From positions 32,356 through 96,355 of the forward strand of contig JABSOZ010000019.1 in the NCBI GenBank assembly GCA_013215295.1: DNA of 64,000 nt, given 5' to 3'. The stretch is from Colwellia sp. Lineage in GTDB: Bacteria > Pseudomonadota > Gammaproteobacteria > Enterobacterales > Alteromonadaceae. How positions within the stretch are numbered: the first letter of the stretch is position 1; every line of letters starts with the position of its first letter. Under the pieces are notes generated by a model, which was not told where the DNA came from, made no database searches, and was given only the letters and a program-made list of their open reading frames with translations. Below, piece after piece: positions 35,535 through 44,693 of this stretch. The position numbers were made by a program, and so were the translations under genes.

Positions 35535-37193
35535 TTATTTATTTCTTGGGTAAGTAGTTTTAGGCTGTGGGAAATCCCCTGGAATAAAGGCAATCATATC
35601 GATAGTCTTAGTTAAAGGGGTATTGTCACAGATTATCGTGAGTGTATGAATCGTATCTTTGAGATTTAACCGTTTGTATTGAAGCATGAAATTTTGACCT
35701 GCAGGATATGAAGACTTTTGAGATATTCGAGTAGGAGAGCCCCCATCGAGTGATATGAAAATATATCCTGCATCGATTCGTTTGTCTGCATAAAATGCTA
35801 CCGCAGTGCCTGAAAAAGAAATATCAGCTTGGCAGGATTCAAACCCGTAGGCTAAATTGCCTAGGCTATTTTGATAATGGATACCTCGGGTTTCGAAGCC
35901 ATCAAATTTCCAACGGCTATCAGCATCATCAACGGCGTACCATGTGGTTTTAGGTTTAGCTATGGTAGATTTTTTAATCATATTATTTGGTTGAGGTATT
36001 ACCCAATGATTATCAAGGATAGAGCCATCCATTGATTGAATAACGATACTGTCAATAATAGTGAGTGCTCTTTCAGCCATGTCGGATATTGAATCCGTAG
36101 GGCGAGCGAGATCTGGCCGGGTTCGTTCTATCCTATAGGCATCGGAAAAATCAACTTTATCAAATATCTTTTCTAATTCTTTATGTCCGTAAAGTAAGCC
36201 TAATAAGCCACCCCAAGTCGCCGTAGGGTTGTCTGAATCCCAGCCCGAGAGTGTGCCAATGCGAATGGTTTTTTTGAAATCGCCTTCGCCATAAAAGAGA
36301 CTCACTAAAGAACTCGCAAAATTAATGCCTGAATCAACGAGAGAATAACGATCATAGCCATCTTTACGTGCTATTTGATAACGTTCATATATAGCATCTC
36401 GGGTATGCTCCCAATTGTCTTTGTCAGGATTAATCTCATATTCTTTTTTAACAAAATCATACATTTTTGCGATGTAAGACCATTCAGGAATTCGTTTTCT
36501 TGCTTGGGCTGCTAACCAAAAAACTTGTTCTTTATGTGTCAGCGTTTTGTCGACGGTAGCCGTTAATGAATACATAATGACATAAAATTCCGCAGCCCAT
36601 TCAGAATGAGTATAGGCTGTAGTACGAATGGGGAGATGAGCCATGGCTAAGGCAACATCTGGACGACTTGGTGCGAGCGCCCCAAAAATTTCTGTAGTGA
36701 GTTGTGCGTCGATCATTTCCCACATTGGATTATTTATCGGAAGAGAAGTTGAAGGGGGAACCGCACCATCAAGCATTTGTCCTGAGGCGGCTAAATTTGA
36801 TACCCATAGGTATGGTTTTCCTATATGGGTATTCCATGTATCACGTATTTGTTCAGGAGTTAAAAAATGTGTACCATATTTTTCTATAGCTGCCTGATAT
36901 ACATATTCAATATCGGTATCATCATCTGATTTCCAAGGATCCTGGTCGAGGACAAAATTAATTAGCTCATTGCCTCGTCCTTGATTTGTTTGCCAATCTG
37001 CATCGGTAAAAAAAGGCTTTTCATTTCTAATTAACTCTGTTTTTAAACCAGTCCAATTGGCTATGCAGCTGCCAAGCCAAAACCCTCTGAGCTTATCTTT
37101 GTATTCGCTACGGTCAATCAATATAGTCTTTTGAGGTGTCTGGCATCCTAAAAAGATTGCTGCGGCAAGTAAAATAAGCACTAATTTATACAA
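35535..37193 (-). CDS. ADP-ribosylglycohydrolase-fold lipoprotein
   Basis: About 552 residues. The start is set at the TTG at 37193 because AGGAGG lies 9 bases upstream. It yields an exact lipoprotein signal, YKLVLILLAAAIFLGC; an upstream in-frame ATG would put 18 unrelated residues before it. The domain from about residue 30 to 380 matches the ADP-ribosylglycohydrolase fold: DRSEYKDKLRGFWLGSCIAN, metal-binding SDDDTDIEYVYQ and GTLSGWDSDNPTATWGGLLG. The C-terminal 140 residues form a beta-rich domain (ALISLDGG-like YIFISLDGGSPTRIS), possibly carbohydrate-binding. Being exported and under operator 9, it is more likely a glycosidase than an ADP-ribose hydrolase (inference). Confidence 0.85.
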   Translation of the reverse strand: MYKLVLILLAAAIFLGCQTPQKTILIDRSEYKDKLRGFWLGSCIANWTGLKTELIRNEKPFFTDADWQTNQGRGNELINFVLDQDPWKSDDDTDIEYVYQAAIEKYGTHFLTPEQIRDTWNTHIGKPYLWVSNLAASGQMLDGAVPPSTSLPINNPMWEMIDAQLTTEIFGALAPSRPDVALAMAHLPIRTTAYTHSEWAAEFYVIMYSLTATVDKTLTHKEQVFWLAAQARKRIPEWSYIAKMYDFVKKEYEINPDKDNWEHTRDAIYERYQIARKDGYDRYSLVDSGINFASSLVSLFYGEGDFKKTIRIGTLSGWDSDNPTATWGGLLGLLYGHKELEKIFDKVDFSDAYRIERTRPDLARPTDSISDMAERALTIIDSIVIQSMDGSILDNHWVIPQPNNMIKKSTIAKPKTTWYAVDDADSRWKFDGFETRGIHYQNSLGNLAYGFESCQADISFSGTAVAFYADKRIDAGYIFISLDGGSPTRISQKSSYPAGQNFMLQYKRLNLKDTIHTLTIICDNTPLTKTIDMIAFIPGDFPQPKTTYPRNK

Positions 37194-37420
37194 TGTATCG
37201 ATCCTCCTATAGAGAAATGGGTTTATAGACATAAAAACAGTAGTCAATTGTTAGTCATTAATAACCACTGTATAAAACACAAGTAACAGACGTTTAGACT
37301 TTACTAATGCACTGACACCATTAGAACAGATCATTTTAAATTTTAATTAAAACGATGACTAAAAAAACGCTGATGAACCGCCATTTTATTATCATTATTT
37401 ATTCATAATAACACTAATAA

Positions 37421-37434
37421 TGATAGCGCTATCA
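37421..37434 (-). promoter_or_regulatory. LacI-type operator 9 (TGATAGCGCTATCA)
   Basis: A perfect palindrome embedded in a longer one (AATAATGATAGCGCTATCATTATT, about 37417-37438 symmetric). It lies about 230 bp before the ADP-ribosylglycohydrolase-fold gene and extends the regulon to that unit. Confidence 0.85.
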
Positions 37435-38419
37435 TTATTGGCTTTGTGTGCACAGAAATCAAGAGTTGTTTAGTTTGGTGATGAAATTAGTTAAGCTGTC
37501 ACTGGTACCCATCTCATCATTACTTACTTATAAGTTGTGGAGATAATCAATCAAAACTTTACTATACTAATTTAATAATAAGCGTCCGAAAAAACGAATG
37601 GTAAACAAAGGAATACTGAGCCATCGAGTATATGATAAGTATTATTTGTTAGGTGTTCATTGACACACTTAAGTTATTTAATTGTTGAAATTCCATCTAA
37701 TAGGTTTTGAATGATCTTGTCTTACGTTATATCTCACTTTGTGGGCGTTAGCGCCATAGAGTATATATCGTAATGTCAGCTATCCTTGGAGATAGCAGAC
37801 ATAAGATTGAGGGTAGCTTTTAAAATAAAAAGCTAGTAATTAAAATTCAGACGTCATGTCAGATTTTTAGCGAACTGTTGACTTAATGAACAACCAATAA
37901 CTGATGTCTGCTATAGAATATAGCGGACGTAAATAGACAGCGAAAATCATCCCTCGTAACGTTCACTAAGATACGAAACCAGACATTAGCCTTTGCTAAT
38001 CTAATGACAGAAAATCCGATAATTAGTCCTAAATAAGATAATAGGTTTTTATACCCTCCCATTTTCAAACTTACAAAATCAATACTAAAATTTAATCGAA
38101 AACTCCGAAAGCGGACATTCGAACGTTAGGAATTATAGGCATGAAAAATTAACTTTCTATCTCACTGTGAGGCACATAACGAGATAGGTTTTATGGTAAG
38201 TTGTGCACAGTAGACGGTTCAGTATTAACGAATTAAGATCATTTTGTGAAGCGAACATTAACTACTTCGTGTAGAGCAATAATACTCACTAAAAATAATG
38301 ATCGTAAACTCAACTCTTAACGATAAATACTACTGTCCAATGCCTGTTGTTACTTGCTTTGCCCTAGCCCAAATGAGATAGTGCGCGACATTTTTATCAA
38401 AGCCGAGGAGTAATGGGTT
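37435..38419. other. Gene-free interval with hairpin repeats
   Basis: About 1 kb with no supportable gene. It holds a copy of the GGGCGTTAGCGCC repeat (37742-37775), a hairpin ATGTCAGCTATC/GATAGCAGACAT (37773-37802) and a hairpin GTCTGCTATA/TATAGCGGAC (37906-37928). A GGTTTTATGGTAAGT segment near 38188 recurs at 44110. A 61-residue minus-strand frame at 37883-38068 overlaps the second hairpin and is not credible. Confidence 0.6.
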
Positions 38420-39265
38420 GTGAACCCCGAAATAAACCAAACTGAAAAACACATAGCAAAAAAACAATTAGGGCGTGAGTTTTGGACTTTTCACTTAATT
38501 TTTTGGAGCATCATAACATTCATAATGTTATTGTCTGGCCTGAGCCAATTTATGTCTTTTGAAGTAGCCATAGTAAGAAATGTACTCTACGGTAGCTTAG
38601 GCTTCTTTTCTACATTATTATTGCTCCCATTATTTGATAAGCATCGGCTGCAAGGTACACTTAAAATACTCACTTTGTGTGTGACTAGCTCGTACGTCAT
38701 AGGTGCATTAGTTACATTGCTGATTAACGCGGTCAATTCTGCACAAAGTGGTTTTATCTTGTGGGACCAACCATTGACAAGCTGGTTTGGCGGCTCACTT
38801 AATTTTGCGCTGGTAACTTTGGTGTGGTGCAGCTTTTACCTTGCTTTTAAACATGGTTTACGGTTTGTAGGTGGAGAAGAGGCACAAAAAGCAGCTCAAG
38901 CGATTGCTTCAATTTCCTCATTATCAAACTATCCAGAATTTATAGCCTTAGAACGTAATAAAAAAATCTTTTTACTACCTATAGATAGCATCTCAACTGT
39001 GCAAGGGGCTGGTGACTATGTGGAGCTTAGCACCGATGAAGGCAGCTTCTTAAAAAGAGAATCGTTGGGCAACATGGTTAAAATATTAGATCCCAAAATT
39101 TTTCAACGCGTACATCGATCAGCCATTGTTAATTTACATGTGATTCGGGAATTGGAACCTAAGGGGAAAGGAGATTACACCCTAGTGCTAAAATCAGGCT
39201 CAAAAATTGCTGCTAGTCGAAGTTATATGAAAGATTTTAAATCACGTTTTTCCGGCGAAATATAA
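38420..39265 (+). CDS. Membrane-bound LytTR-family transcription regulator
   Basis: A 281-residue protein with four membrane segments (about 25-48, 52-75, 82-108 and 120-145) and a C-terminal LytTR DNA-binding domain at about 180-281 (VQGAGDYVELST, FQRVHRSAIVNLHVI, GSKIAASRSYMKDF). It has no receiver domain, so the membrane part probably senses directly. GTG at 38420 is supported by GAGGAG 9 bases before it. An intrinsic terminator follows. It stands before the alpha/beta hydrolase, PEBP-like and DUF5916 genes, which could be its targets; no LytTR site could be assigned. Confidence 0.88.
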   Translation: MNPEINQTEKHIAKKQLGREFWTFHLIFWSIITFIMLLSGLSQFMSFEVAIVRNVLYGSLGFFSTLLLLPLFDKHRLQGTLKILTLCVTSSYVIGALVTLLINAVNSAQSGFILWDQPLTSWFGGSLNFALVTLVWCSFYLAFKHGLRFVGGEEAQKAAQAIASISSLSNYPEFIALERNKKIFLLPIDSISTVQGAGDYVELSTDEGSFLKRESLGNMVKILDPKIFQRVHRSAIVNLHVIRELEPKGKGDYTLVLKSGSKIAASRSYMKDFKSRFSGEI

Positions 39266-39277
39266 AGTCACTTGTTT

Positions 39278-39303
39278 ATGCCGCTTTTATTAGCGGCATT
39301 TTC
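39278..39303 (+). terminator. Intrinsic terminator after the LytTR gene
   Basis: ATGCCGCT (39278-39285) pairs with AGCGGCAT (39292-39299), followed by a short T-run. It is 13 bp after the stop codon. Confidence 0.8.
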
Positions 39304-39550
39304 CACTTTCTTTGTTCAACTAAGTGATTTTTCATTCACTTAGTATTCGCAATATTTTCACTCTATCTGTCCAACAAAGCAATTTTATCATTCACCTAGT
39401 ATTCGAGATATTTCCCAAGCCTCTTTGTCCAACTAAGCCATTTCCTCTTTCTCCTAGCAGGCATTTCACCGTCTCTATGTCCAACTAAGCAAGTTACGCT
39501 GCCATCTTGTGGGCATTCCACCGCATCTATGTCCAACTAAGCGATTCACA
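39303..39550. repeat. Degenerate 52-58 bp tandem repeat array
   Basis: Five diverged copies share the core GTCCAACTAAGC, placed at 39314, 39369, 39427, 39479 and 39531 (spacing 55, 58, 52, 52). Each core is preceded by a CTMTNT-like stretch and followed by a pyrimidine-rich tail. The array fills the space between the LytTR terminator and the next gene. No open frame runs through it. Function unknown. Confidence 0.75.
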
Positions 39551-39609
39551 CTTGTTCAGCCCCCGTAAACACTAGATTCTTGCTGCAACGTTTTATGACT
39601 ACAAGTTGA

Positions 39610-40740
39610 ATGGCATTGATGAAATTAAATAGATTTTTGAATAATACACCGGCAATTACAGGGCGAATAAGAGTATTAATTGCCTCACTGTTAATCTTGT
39701 TAACACTGCCTTCTTGCGTAAGTCACTTGATTGCCAATCAAATGATTTCCGCGCCAAATCAATCATTAGTTGGTTACGAACTCAGTAATCAATTTAGCAA
39801 TTTTGATGATGGTCATCAGGGTTTACTAGAAATTTCTGGTGTCAGTCAAAGCAGCCTTAATTTACCAACACGAAAAGTTTCACTCAGTTATGTAGATATC
39901 GCCGCTGGCGATTATGGCTTTAGTTATCTTACCAAAGCGCTTATGCACGAAAACGGAAAAGTTAGACGCATCACCACACAATGGCAATGGTTAGATCCAA
40001 GTTGTCATGCAAGTAGCCTAGAAGAAAATCCTGCTGGAGTCTTAGTATTACTTCATGGCTGGGGCAGGAATAAAAATAGCTTGTTAAGTTATGGTCTTTC
40101 TTTTGCGCAACAGGGCTACAGAGTCATTATTCCTAACCTACGTGGTCATGGTGATAGCACTGGTGATTGGGTGTCTTTTGGCGCAGAAGAAGGGCGTGAC
40201 ATCAGTGCTTTAATGGATAAGCTTGCCATAGAGAAGTACGATGTCGTCGGCTTTTCTTTGGGAGCTAGTGCTGGGCTTCATACCGCTTCTTTAGATAAAA
40301 GAGTCAATCAATTAGTGGTTGTTGCACCTATGCACTCACTCGCCCAAACCATCCCAAAATTCGCTAGGCAATCACCAGGCTGGCTGGGAAAAATCGTCAC
40401 CAGACAAAAAGAAGATGCTTTAGCGTTAGTGAACGATATTAGCGGGTATTCTTATGCTCAAACTTCTAACTCGCTATCCCCTGCTCGGTTAATCACTAAG
40501 CCAGTGTTATTCATCTACGGCTCCATCGACAATATGAGCGACTTTAGTCTCAATAAATTACTGTTCGATCAAGGCTCCAAGAACAACAAATTACACCGAC
40601 TTGAGGGCCTGCGACACACCCATGTGTTATTGCACCAATTTGAATTAATGAAACCCATTAATCAATGGCTCGGCCTCAAGGAATTACCTGTTAATGGCTT
40701 TGCCAGCAGCAACTGTACATTCAAGCAATTTCGTACTTAA
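39610..40740 (+). CDS. Alpha/beta hydrolase lipoprotein
   Basis: A 376-residue alpha/beta hydrolase. A signal with lipobox LPSC (Cys about 36) predicts a lipoprotein. The oxyanion strand is VLLHGWGRNKNSLL, the nucleophile elbow GFSLGAS, with NLRGHGDSTGDW between them. The acid and His are probably in FIYGSIDNMSDF and GLRHTHVLLHQF near the C-terminus. It resembles serine aminopeptidase S33/monoacylglycerol-lipase-like esterases. It precedes the PEBP-like gene by 37 bp and so probably heads a three-gene unit. Substrate unknown. Confidence 0.82.
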   Translation: MALMKLNRFLNNTPAITGRIRVLIASLLILLTLPSCVSHLIANQMISAPNQSLVGYELSNQFSNFDDGHQGLLEISGVSQSSLNLPTRKVSLSYVDIAAGDYGFSYLTKALMHENGKVRRITTQWQWLDPSCHASSLEENPAGVLVLLHGWGRNKNSLLSYGLSFAQQGYRVIIPNLRGHGDSTGDWVSFGAEEGRDISALMDKLAIEKYDVVGFSLGASAGLHTASLDKRVNQLVVVAPMHSLAQTIPKFARQSPGWLGKIVTRQKEDALALVNDISGYSYAQTSNSLSPARLITKPVLFIYGSIDNMSDFSLNKLLFDQGSKNNKLHRLEGLRHTHVLLHQFELMKPINQWLGLKELPVNGFASSNCTFKQFRT

Positions 40741-40777
40741 CAACCCCAACTAACACCTTAAAAATAAGAGATATATT

Positions 40778-41308
40778 ATGAAAAATTTAACTTTGTCCCT
40801 ATTAATCACTACATTTTGCATTACTTCAGCTACAGCCACATCTGGCCAGATCAAAAAACTTGATGTGGAATTTGCTGATACTGACTGGAACGGTATTGCG
40901 GTACCACAGGGACAACAGTGTTTGAAATTTGGTGGCGATAAACCAGCAACGCCACGTTTAAAAATCAGTGATGTTCCTGCTGGCACTACCGCTATTATCA
41001 TGGAATATAGCGATAAAGCATACAAGCCAATGGATAACGGCGGCCATGGCAAACTTGCTTACCGAGTAGGTCCTTACACAACACACTTTATTATACCTGC
41101 GATTAAAGGACACACCTTCGAATTACCGGCAACTTTCTATAGCGTATCAGCACATCAAGGACCTGATTGGGATAAAGCGGGTGCCTATATGCCGCCTTGT
41201 TCTGGAGGAAACAAACATCCTTATCAGGTTCTGGTCAAAGCCGTAAAACAACAAGGGCCCCAAGTGACTATTTTCGTTCAGCAAGTGCTTGAAATGGGGC
41301 TTTACTAA
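40778..41308 (+). CDS. Secreted PEBP (YbhB/YbcL)-like protein
   Basis: A 176-residue protein with a signal peptide ending near SATA. The segments LKISDVPAGTTAIIMEYSD, DNGGHGKLAYRVG and MPPCSGGNKHPYQVLVKAV match the pattern of phosphatidylethanolamine-binding/YbhB proteins, where a His and a Pro-Pro-Cys segment line the ligand pocket. The match is by pattern only and the protein is more diverged than a typical YbhB. Second gene of the unit after the hydrolase. Ligand unknown. Confidence 0.6.
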   Translation: MKNLTLSLLITTFCITSATATSGQIKKLDVEFADTDWNGIAVPQGQQCLKFGGDKPATPRLKISDVPAGTTAIIMEYSDKAYKPMDNGGHGKLAYRVGPYTTHFIIPAIKGHTFELPATFYSVSAHQGPDWDKAGAYMPPCSGGNKHPYQVLVKAVKQQGPQVTIFVQQVLEMGLY

Positions 41309-41439
41309 CAAAACAAGGCTAGCAATTTGTTCTCACTTTTATACACAGCTACCCACTAAGGTGGCGCTAAATTCTAAAATTCATCTGAATATTTACCTGA
41401 TGGATAGTGTTCCACACCAATAAAAAAGATAAGTTTATT

Positions 41440-43752
41440 ATGAATATAAAAACATGTTTCAAGCTGTTATTTGGCTGTTTAATAAGCCTTGCTGCTAGTG
41501 CAGACACTAGCGATTTACCCTCAAAAACTAAGTTTATTATCGATGGTAGTGAAAGTGAATTTTCGATTCCTAGAGTGAACCAAGTTGCTAAAATAGATGG
41601 CAAGCTCGACGATGCACTTTGGCGTAATGCGCTTAAGGTTTCGCTAAACTATGAAACCGAGCCAAGCGAAAATATTACACCGGATGTCGAAACAACCGTA
41701 TATCTTGCCGAAGACGGTGAAAACTTATATGTCGCCTTCCTAGCGCAAGACCCAGATCCAAGTAAAATACGCGCTTTCTATCGTGATCGAGATAAAGTAA
41801 ACGATGATGATTTTGTTGCTATTATTTTAGACACCTTTAACGATAGTACCCGCGCTTATCAATTTTATGTTAACGCCCTTGGTGTGCAAAAAGATTCGGT
41901 GATTAATGGTGACCAAGAGAATGACTCATGGGATGCTATCTGGGATTCGGCCAGTGAAATTACTGAGCAAGGATACAGCGTTGAAATGACTATTCCTCTG
42001 CAAGTACTTAGTTTTCCTGATATTAGCCAGCAAACTTGGGGAATTAGCTTATTACGAGTCCGCCCACGGGATAAGCGACAACAAATCCAATTAAACCCAC
42101 AAGATAGAAGTAATGCTTGTTCTTTGTGCCAGTTGACTAAGTTTAGTGGCTTTAAAGATAGTAAGCCAACCAACAAATTACTTATTATTCCTTCATTAAC
42201 GTCTAGTTACCAACAAACGCGAGTGCAAAATCCGCAATCAAATAGCTATGGTGATTGGCAAAAGTCTGGGCCGGATCATGAGTTAGGCATCGATGTTGTG
42301 TGGGGCATTAATGTAAACTCGACGCTAAACGTTACTTACAATCCTGACTTTTCTCAAATTGAAGCTGATAGTACCCAGTTAACGGTGAATAACCGGCTCG
42401 CCTTGAGTTTTAGAGAAAAGCGTAACTTCTTTCTTGAAGCCGCCGATTACTTTGATTCGCCACTGAGTGTGGTTTATACCCGCAGCATTGCCGACCCTGA
42501 TTATGGTATTAAATATACAGCAAAAAATGACAAACATACGGTAGGTGTGATCACTGGACGTGATTCGGTGACTAACTTGGTTAAGCCTCGTCAATATTAT
42601 CAAGGCTCATCGACAGAACAATTAGTAAAAACCAATGCCGCAGGTAATGAAATAGCGCTTGAAAATGACTTCTTAATTGGCCGATATAGCTATGATTTAG
42701 GCGGTTCTTCTAATGTCGGCGGTATAATGACCCACCGATCTGCTGATGGCTATGACAACACGGTAGTAGGAGCCGATACTAAATATCGGTTTAATGATCA
42801 TGACAGTATTACTCTGCAAGTACTGTTATCCAAGACGACTTTTGAAGCAGATCAAACTAAATTAACCGATCAAGTTTATGTGGTTCGATATGCTCATAAC
42901 GAACGTGATTGGTATAATTATGTTAACTATACATCTACAGGTAAGGATTTTAGAGCCGATCTCGGATTTTTTGATCAATTCAGCTATACCAAATTGGTGG
43001 CTGGTGGTGGTTATATTTGGCATGGCAAAGCTGGAGACGCCTTTCATCGAATGGAAGTCAGTGGTGATTGGGATACTGCTCATGATGATGATGGCCGAAT
43101 GTTAGAAAAAGAAATTGAGGTTTACTTTCATCTTTTTGGCCCGATGCAATCCAGTTTAAGAATTGGCGGCGGTCAACGCGATAACTTACATTCGACGGAA
43201 AAACTAAATGTCGAAGGTAACCCCTTTCGGTTGGATACGTTATATAACGAAACTTTTTATCACCTAAATTTTCAGATAAGTCCATTAAGTGGTTTATTTA
43301 TGGATTTTGCTTTGACAGCAAGTGAACAAATCGATTATGCCAATAACCAACAAGGTGATATGCAACGTATGGATTTTTCAATGGCTTACAATATGAATAG
43401 TCATCTTGAACTAAGCTTTGATTATACTAATTCAAAGCTTGATGTTAGTGGCGGTGAATTATTTAATGATCAGGCAATAGACTTTAAAGTGAACTATCAG
43501 TTTGATACTAAGACAAGCTTACGCCTAACCTTACAACTCTCACAAGTAGATAAAAACCCGGCACTTTATAAGTATAAAGACGTGCAGGCTAATAAAGATG
43601 TTCAAGCACTACAGTTGCTGTTTTCGTATAAATTTAATCCTAAAACGGTGGCATTTATTGGCTATGCCGATGCGGGCTTTACGGATGATAAAACGACGGA
43701 GTTGACCAAATCTGAACGTAATTTATTTATGAAGTTAAGTTATGCCTTTTAG
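41440..43752 (+). CDS. DUF5916/CBM9-like outer-membrane protein
   Basis: About 770 residues. A signal peptide ends near ASADT. The N-terminal domain (about 35-230) is CBM9-like: VAKIDGKLDDALWRNAL, VYLAEDGENLYVAFLAQDPDPS, FYVNALGVQKDS, WGISLLRVRPRDKRQ. The remaining 540 residues form a beta-barrel-like DUF5916 domain (NPDFSQIEADSTQLTVN, FRADLGFF, ending KLSYAF with a terminal Phe). ATG at 41440 is used; an earlier in-frame ATG adds 11 residues before the signal and overlaps no ribosome site. It lies 131 bp behind the PEBP-like gene. Family members accompany TonB receptors and peptidases; role unknown. Confidence 0.85.
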   Translation: MNIKTCFKLLFGCLISLAASADTSDLPSKTKFIIDGSESEFSIPRVNQVAKIDGKLDDALWRNALKVSLNYETEPSENITPDVETTVYLAEDGENLYVAFLAQDPDPSKIRAFYRDRDKVNDDDFVAIILDTFNDSTRAYQFYVNALGVQKDSVINGDQENDSWDAIWDSASEITEQGYSVEMTIPLQVLSFPDISQQTWGISLLRVRPRDKRQQIQLNPQDRSNACSLCQLTKFSGFKDSKPTNKLLIIPSLTSSYQQTRVQNPQSNSYGDWQKSGPDHELGIDVVWGINVNSTLNVTYNPDFSQIEADSTQLTVNNRLALSFREKRNFFLEAADYFDSPLSVVYTRSIADPDYGIKYTAKNDKHTVGVITGRDSVTNLVKPRQYYQGSSTEQLVKTNAAGNEIALENDFLIGRYSYDLGGSSNVGGIMTHRSADGYDNTVVGADTKYRFNDHDSITLQVLLSKTTFEADQTKLTDQVYVVRYAHNERDWYNYVNYTSTGKDFRADLGFFDQFSYTKLVAGGGYIWHGKAGDAFHRMEVSGDWDTAHDDDGRMLEKEIEVYFHLFGPMQSSLRIGGGQRDNLHSTEKLNVEGNPFRLDTLYNETFYHLNFQISPLSGLFMDFALTASEQIDYANNQQGDMQRMDFSMAYNMNSHLELSFDYTNSKLDVSGGELFNDQAIDFKVNYQFDTKTSLRLTLQLSQVDKNPALYKYKDVQANKDVQALQLLFSYKFNPKTVAFIGYADAGFTDDKTTELTKSERNLFMKLSYAF

Positions 43753-43912
43753 AGCAACCTTAAGCTAATTGTAAATTAAAAATTAGGAAGATAACAATTG
43801 TGTATAAACACCAATAATCTCTGTGAATTATAAAACTTGGTAATTAACTCTTTTCATAGCTACGCTCCTTTTTACTAGGGATAGCGTTACATTCACCAAT
43901 TGAACTCAAATC

Positions 43913-43942
43913 AAAAAAGCCGTCCTTTTGAGACGGCTTTTT
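43913..43942 (+). terminator. Intrinsic terminator
   Basis: AAAAAAGCCGTC (43913-43924) pairs with GACGGCTTTTT (43932-43942) around a 7-base loop. A-tract and T-tract flank it, so it may work in both directions. It lies 160 bp after the DUF5916 gene. Confidence 0.85.
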
Positions 43943-44693
43943 AACCTCTAAAAAATGTATTCTTGATAGCAAACAGCTAACCTCAAGCGTTAGCTCTTTG
44001 GCACAAAACGGTCATAAACAGAGATATTCCTTTACAACTTTTCCTTCCTGTTTGTGGTAATAGTGACAATTAACTCTCTCTCGGAGAGGGGCACATAAAG
44101 CTAGATAGGTTTTATGGTAAGTCTGTTTGTTGTGGCATTATTAATTTGGCCACCTTATTAGAGGTTTCTCTGGCGGAAAGGGGGCGTTAGCGCCATAGAG
44201 TATATATCGTAACGTCTGCTGTTTAGCGATCAATTGGCCTAAATAACTACCATTAGTTAACGCATTTGATGCGTAAATAATGAGCGTTACAATATGAACT
44301 CTGAAAGACTGCTATGGTCACCGCAGGAGACAGTCAGGAGACAGTCAGGGGGCAGAACAATCAGAAGTTGATACAAATATACCTTCCGCATACTCGAAGA
44401 TACTATTAGAATTAAAATTCTAGACCGTAACTCACATTCTTAAGTAGTCATAAAGCCACCTGTTGGTCAATCTCGCTTTAGTGCATACAGTAATATTGTA
44501 CTTATAGTGATTTATATCCATTTTATGGAACAAAACCAAATTGATAAAATCCGAGATTTTTAGTTACTACATCGAGGGCAACTAACACCACATCCAAAAC
44601 AAGAATATCGCCTAATATTAAAGATACATTCGTTTATTATTAAGCGATTTCCTTAGATAGCTTCCTGTGAACCTAAAGGGCGTAACATACAAC
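43943..44693. other. Gene-free interval with dispersed repeats
   Basis: No gene can be supported. Contents: the GATAGGTTTTATGGTAAGT segment (about 44106-44124, as at 38185), the GGGCGTTAGCGCCATAGAG repeat (about 44181-44199, as at 37742), and a short 11-bp direct repeat CAGGAGACAGT at 44324 and 44335. The two segments occur together here and in the 37.7-38.2 kb interval, but in different order. Confidence 0.6.

Noticed and set aside
37742..37760. TTAGCGCC element as a regulatory operator
   Set aside because: It belongs to the dispersed repeat at 1998 and 44180, lacks the second half-site, and is not near a promoter.
37883..38068. 61-residue minus-strand frame in the 37.4-38.4 kb interval
   Set aside because: It overlaps a hairpin repeat and has no ribosome site.
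43878..43892. GGATAGCGTTACA near the DUF5916 terminator
   Set aside because: The right half-site is one base short and no gene follows on either strand within reach.
44180..44199. GGGCGTTAG as an integron attC site
   Set aside because: The bases after GTT (AGCG) do not fit the RRRY rule, no matching opposite core was found, and there is no cassette gene or integrase in the window.
44324..44349. CAGGAGACAGT direct repeat as part of a CRISPR or mobile element
   Set aside because: Only two short adjacent copies, no spacers, no associated genes.
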